DNA of 64,000 nucleotides, taken from contig CAYJQC010000011.1 of NCBI GenBank assembly GCA_964372215.1, positions 1 to 64,000 of the forward strand, given 5' to 3'. The stretch comes from DAIMFL01 sp964372215. GTDB lineage: Bacteria; Pseudomonadota; Alphaproteobacteria; Dongiales; Dongiaceae. This document shows positions 63,278 to 64,000 of this stretch, piece after piece. The stretch's first letter is position 1. Each line of letters starts with the position of its first letter. Made by a program: the position numbers and the translations under genes. The notes under the pieces were generated by a model. The model worked only from the letters and a program-made list of their open reading frames with translations. It was not told the DNA's origin and did no database searches.

Positions 63278-64000
63278 CTACTCGTCGGATTCCGCTGTGC
63301 CCACAATTGCGCCTGCGCCGTAGTACTCGGCAGTGGCGGTGTTCACCCACCAGCTCGAATCACGATGAAGCGTGCTGAGGCGTGCCGGGTTCAAAACTGT
63401 GTCGACGGACAGCGTTGCGGCGCCGCTGTCTGCCTGTCGCCGCAGCGATTCGTCGGCCACGGCCCACGCCTGCGAAAACGCCTGCCACTCGGGTGCTGTA
63501 TCCAGTACATGCACCGTGTTCCAGAGCGATCCACCTGCGACACAAAGCAGGATCGCTGTGGCGCCGCCGACCCGCAACACTCCGCGCACCGCGGTCGGGA
63601 GAGCGCCCCCTTTGGCCAGCGCCCGGCCCGCGACATAGCTCCAGACGACGAAGGTGATCGCCAGCACGAAGGTGCCGGCGATCAGCGTCCGGACGGGTGG
63701 CCCGTCCGCCATCGCATATGCCGCCGGCGCCATCAGCGCCAGCATCGAGGCGAGAGCGAGAAATGGCGAGGCCGCCAGCGTCCAGGCGAGCCAAGGACTC
63801 GACGAGATCGACCCGGCCCGCATCGGCTTGCTGATGCCTGCCAGCAGCAGCGGGACGGTAATCGTCATTGCGAATGCAGGTACGGGAGCCGTCTTCAAGG
63901 TGTTGCTTAGGAAAGAAATTATCGCAGCCAGCAACGCCTGCATCATCGCCGACACGGGCGGATTGGTGTCGATGCCCATGGTCAGGCTCGTGGCCTCTCG
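63278..64000 (-). CDS. Polytopic membrane protein, 5' end cut by window
   Basis: The frame runs past the window end on the minus strand; at least 240 residues are visible, and an internal ATG at 63979 is probably not the start, since the preceding codons (REATSLT) are plausible protein. Seen: about five membrane helices, a DTNPPVSAMMQALL loop, and a C-terminal soluble tail ending NTATAEYYGAGAIVGT. The pattern resembles C-termini of polytopic glycosyltransferase-like proteins near GtrB genes (DUF6056-like, from memory). It converges on the GtrB-like gene with a 16-bp gap. Confidence 0.55.
   Translation of the reverse strand, partial: REATSLTMGIDTNPPVSAMMQALLAAIISFLSNTLKTAPVPAFAMTITVPLLLAGISKPMRAGSISSSPWLAWTLAASPFLALASMLALMAPAAYAMADGPPVRTLIAGTFVLAITFVVWSYVAGRALAKGGALPTAVRGVLRVGGATAILLCVAGGSLWNTVHVLDTAPEWQAFSQAWAVADESLRRQADSGAATLSVDTVLNPARLSTLHRDSSWWVNTATAEYYGAGAIVGTAESDE

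Overview
The window is very GC-rich DNA with dense, often overlapping genes. It looks like chromosomal DNA of an alphaproteobacterium, probably Rhodospirillales or a relative. This rests on base composition, gene style and a PAS_5-like protein at 50917-51489; no rRNA or tRNA is present to confirm it. Almost every gene concerns synthesis, modification, export or control of an extracellular polysaccharide. The backbone is an exosortase A (XrtA/PEP-CTERM) exopolysaccharide locus.

Layout. (1) 1-8420: an acyl carrier protein, tandem palindromes, three glycosyltransferases, two methyltransferases and a Wzx-like flippase. Part of this (about 2.9-6.1 kb) is visibly richer in A/T than the rest and looks acquired. 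(2) 7869-12968: a tightly overlapping plus-strand operon, rmlC-rmlD-rmlA-methyltransferase-AAC(3)-like acetyltransferase-toroid protein. rmlB is not in the window. (3) 12979-17415, minus strand: two polytopic GT-C-like proteins and a membrane-anchored SGNH hydrolase. (4) 17670-25390: methyltransferase, Tat-exported beta-helix protein, XrtA-type O-ligase and three GT-B glycosyltransferases including the XrtA-type TIGR03088 enzyme. (5) 25404-33909: a further glycosyltransferase, two acetyltransferase-like proteins, and the XrtA-associated ligase / PLP decarboxylase / asparagine-synthetase-like module. (6) 34214-49205: the XrtA core in one direction: export lipoprotein, chain-length protein, tyrosine kinase, outer-membrane beta-barrel, ATPase, deacetylase, FemAB protein, TIGR03087 glycosyltransferase, exosortase A with a fused EpsI domain, a serine protease, and the PrsK/PrsR two-component pair. 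(7) 49316-59008: a second flippase, a PAS_5-like protein, then a minus-strand group with a YdcF protein, the TIGR04063 glycosyltransferase, an 18-residue-repeat protein, a second asparagine-synthetase-like protein, a MotA/ZorA-like coiled-coil membrane protein and a polysaccharide-deacetylase-like protein. (8) 59502-64000: a GtrA / GtrB-like / GT-C-like set resembling a lipid-linked glycosylation module, with a methyltransferase and a polytopic protein cut by the window end.

Inferred working model: nucleotide sugars, including dTDP-rhamnose, feed many glycosyltransferases on a lipid carrier. Wzx-type flippases move the units. The O-ligase, chain-length protein, kinase, lipoprotein and beta-barrel polymerise or export the product. 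Deacetylase, acetyltransferases, SGNH hydrolase and methyltransferases decorate it. Exosortase A processes PEP-CTERM proteins that must be encoded elsewhere, since no PEP-CTERM tail is seen here, and PrsK/PrsR probably control those genes. The initiating sugar-phosphate transferase usual in such loci is also not in the window.

The observations most worth a second look are: an asparagine-synthetase-like protein with Ser in place of the nucleophilic Cys2, preceded by a 26-codon minigene that overlaps both neighbours; the protein with an exact 18-residue period; and an isolated MotA/ZorA-like protein inside a polysaccharide locus.
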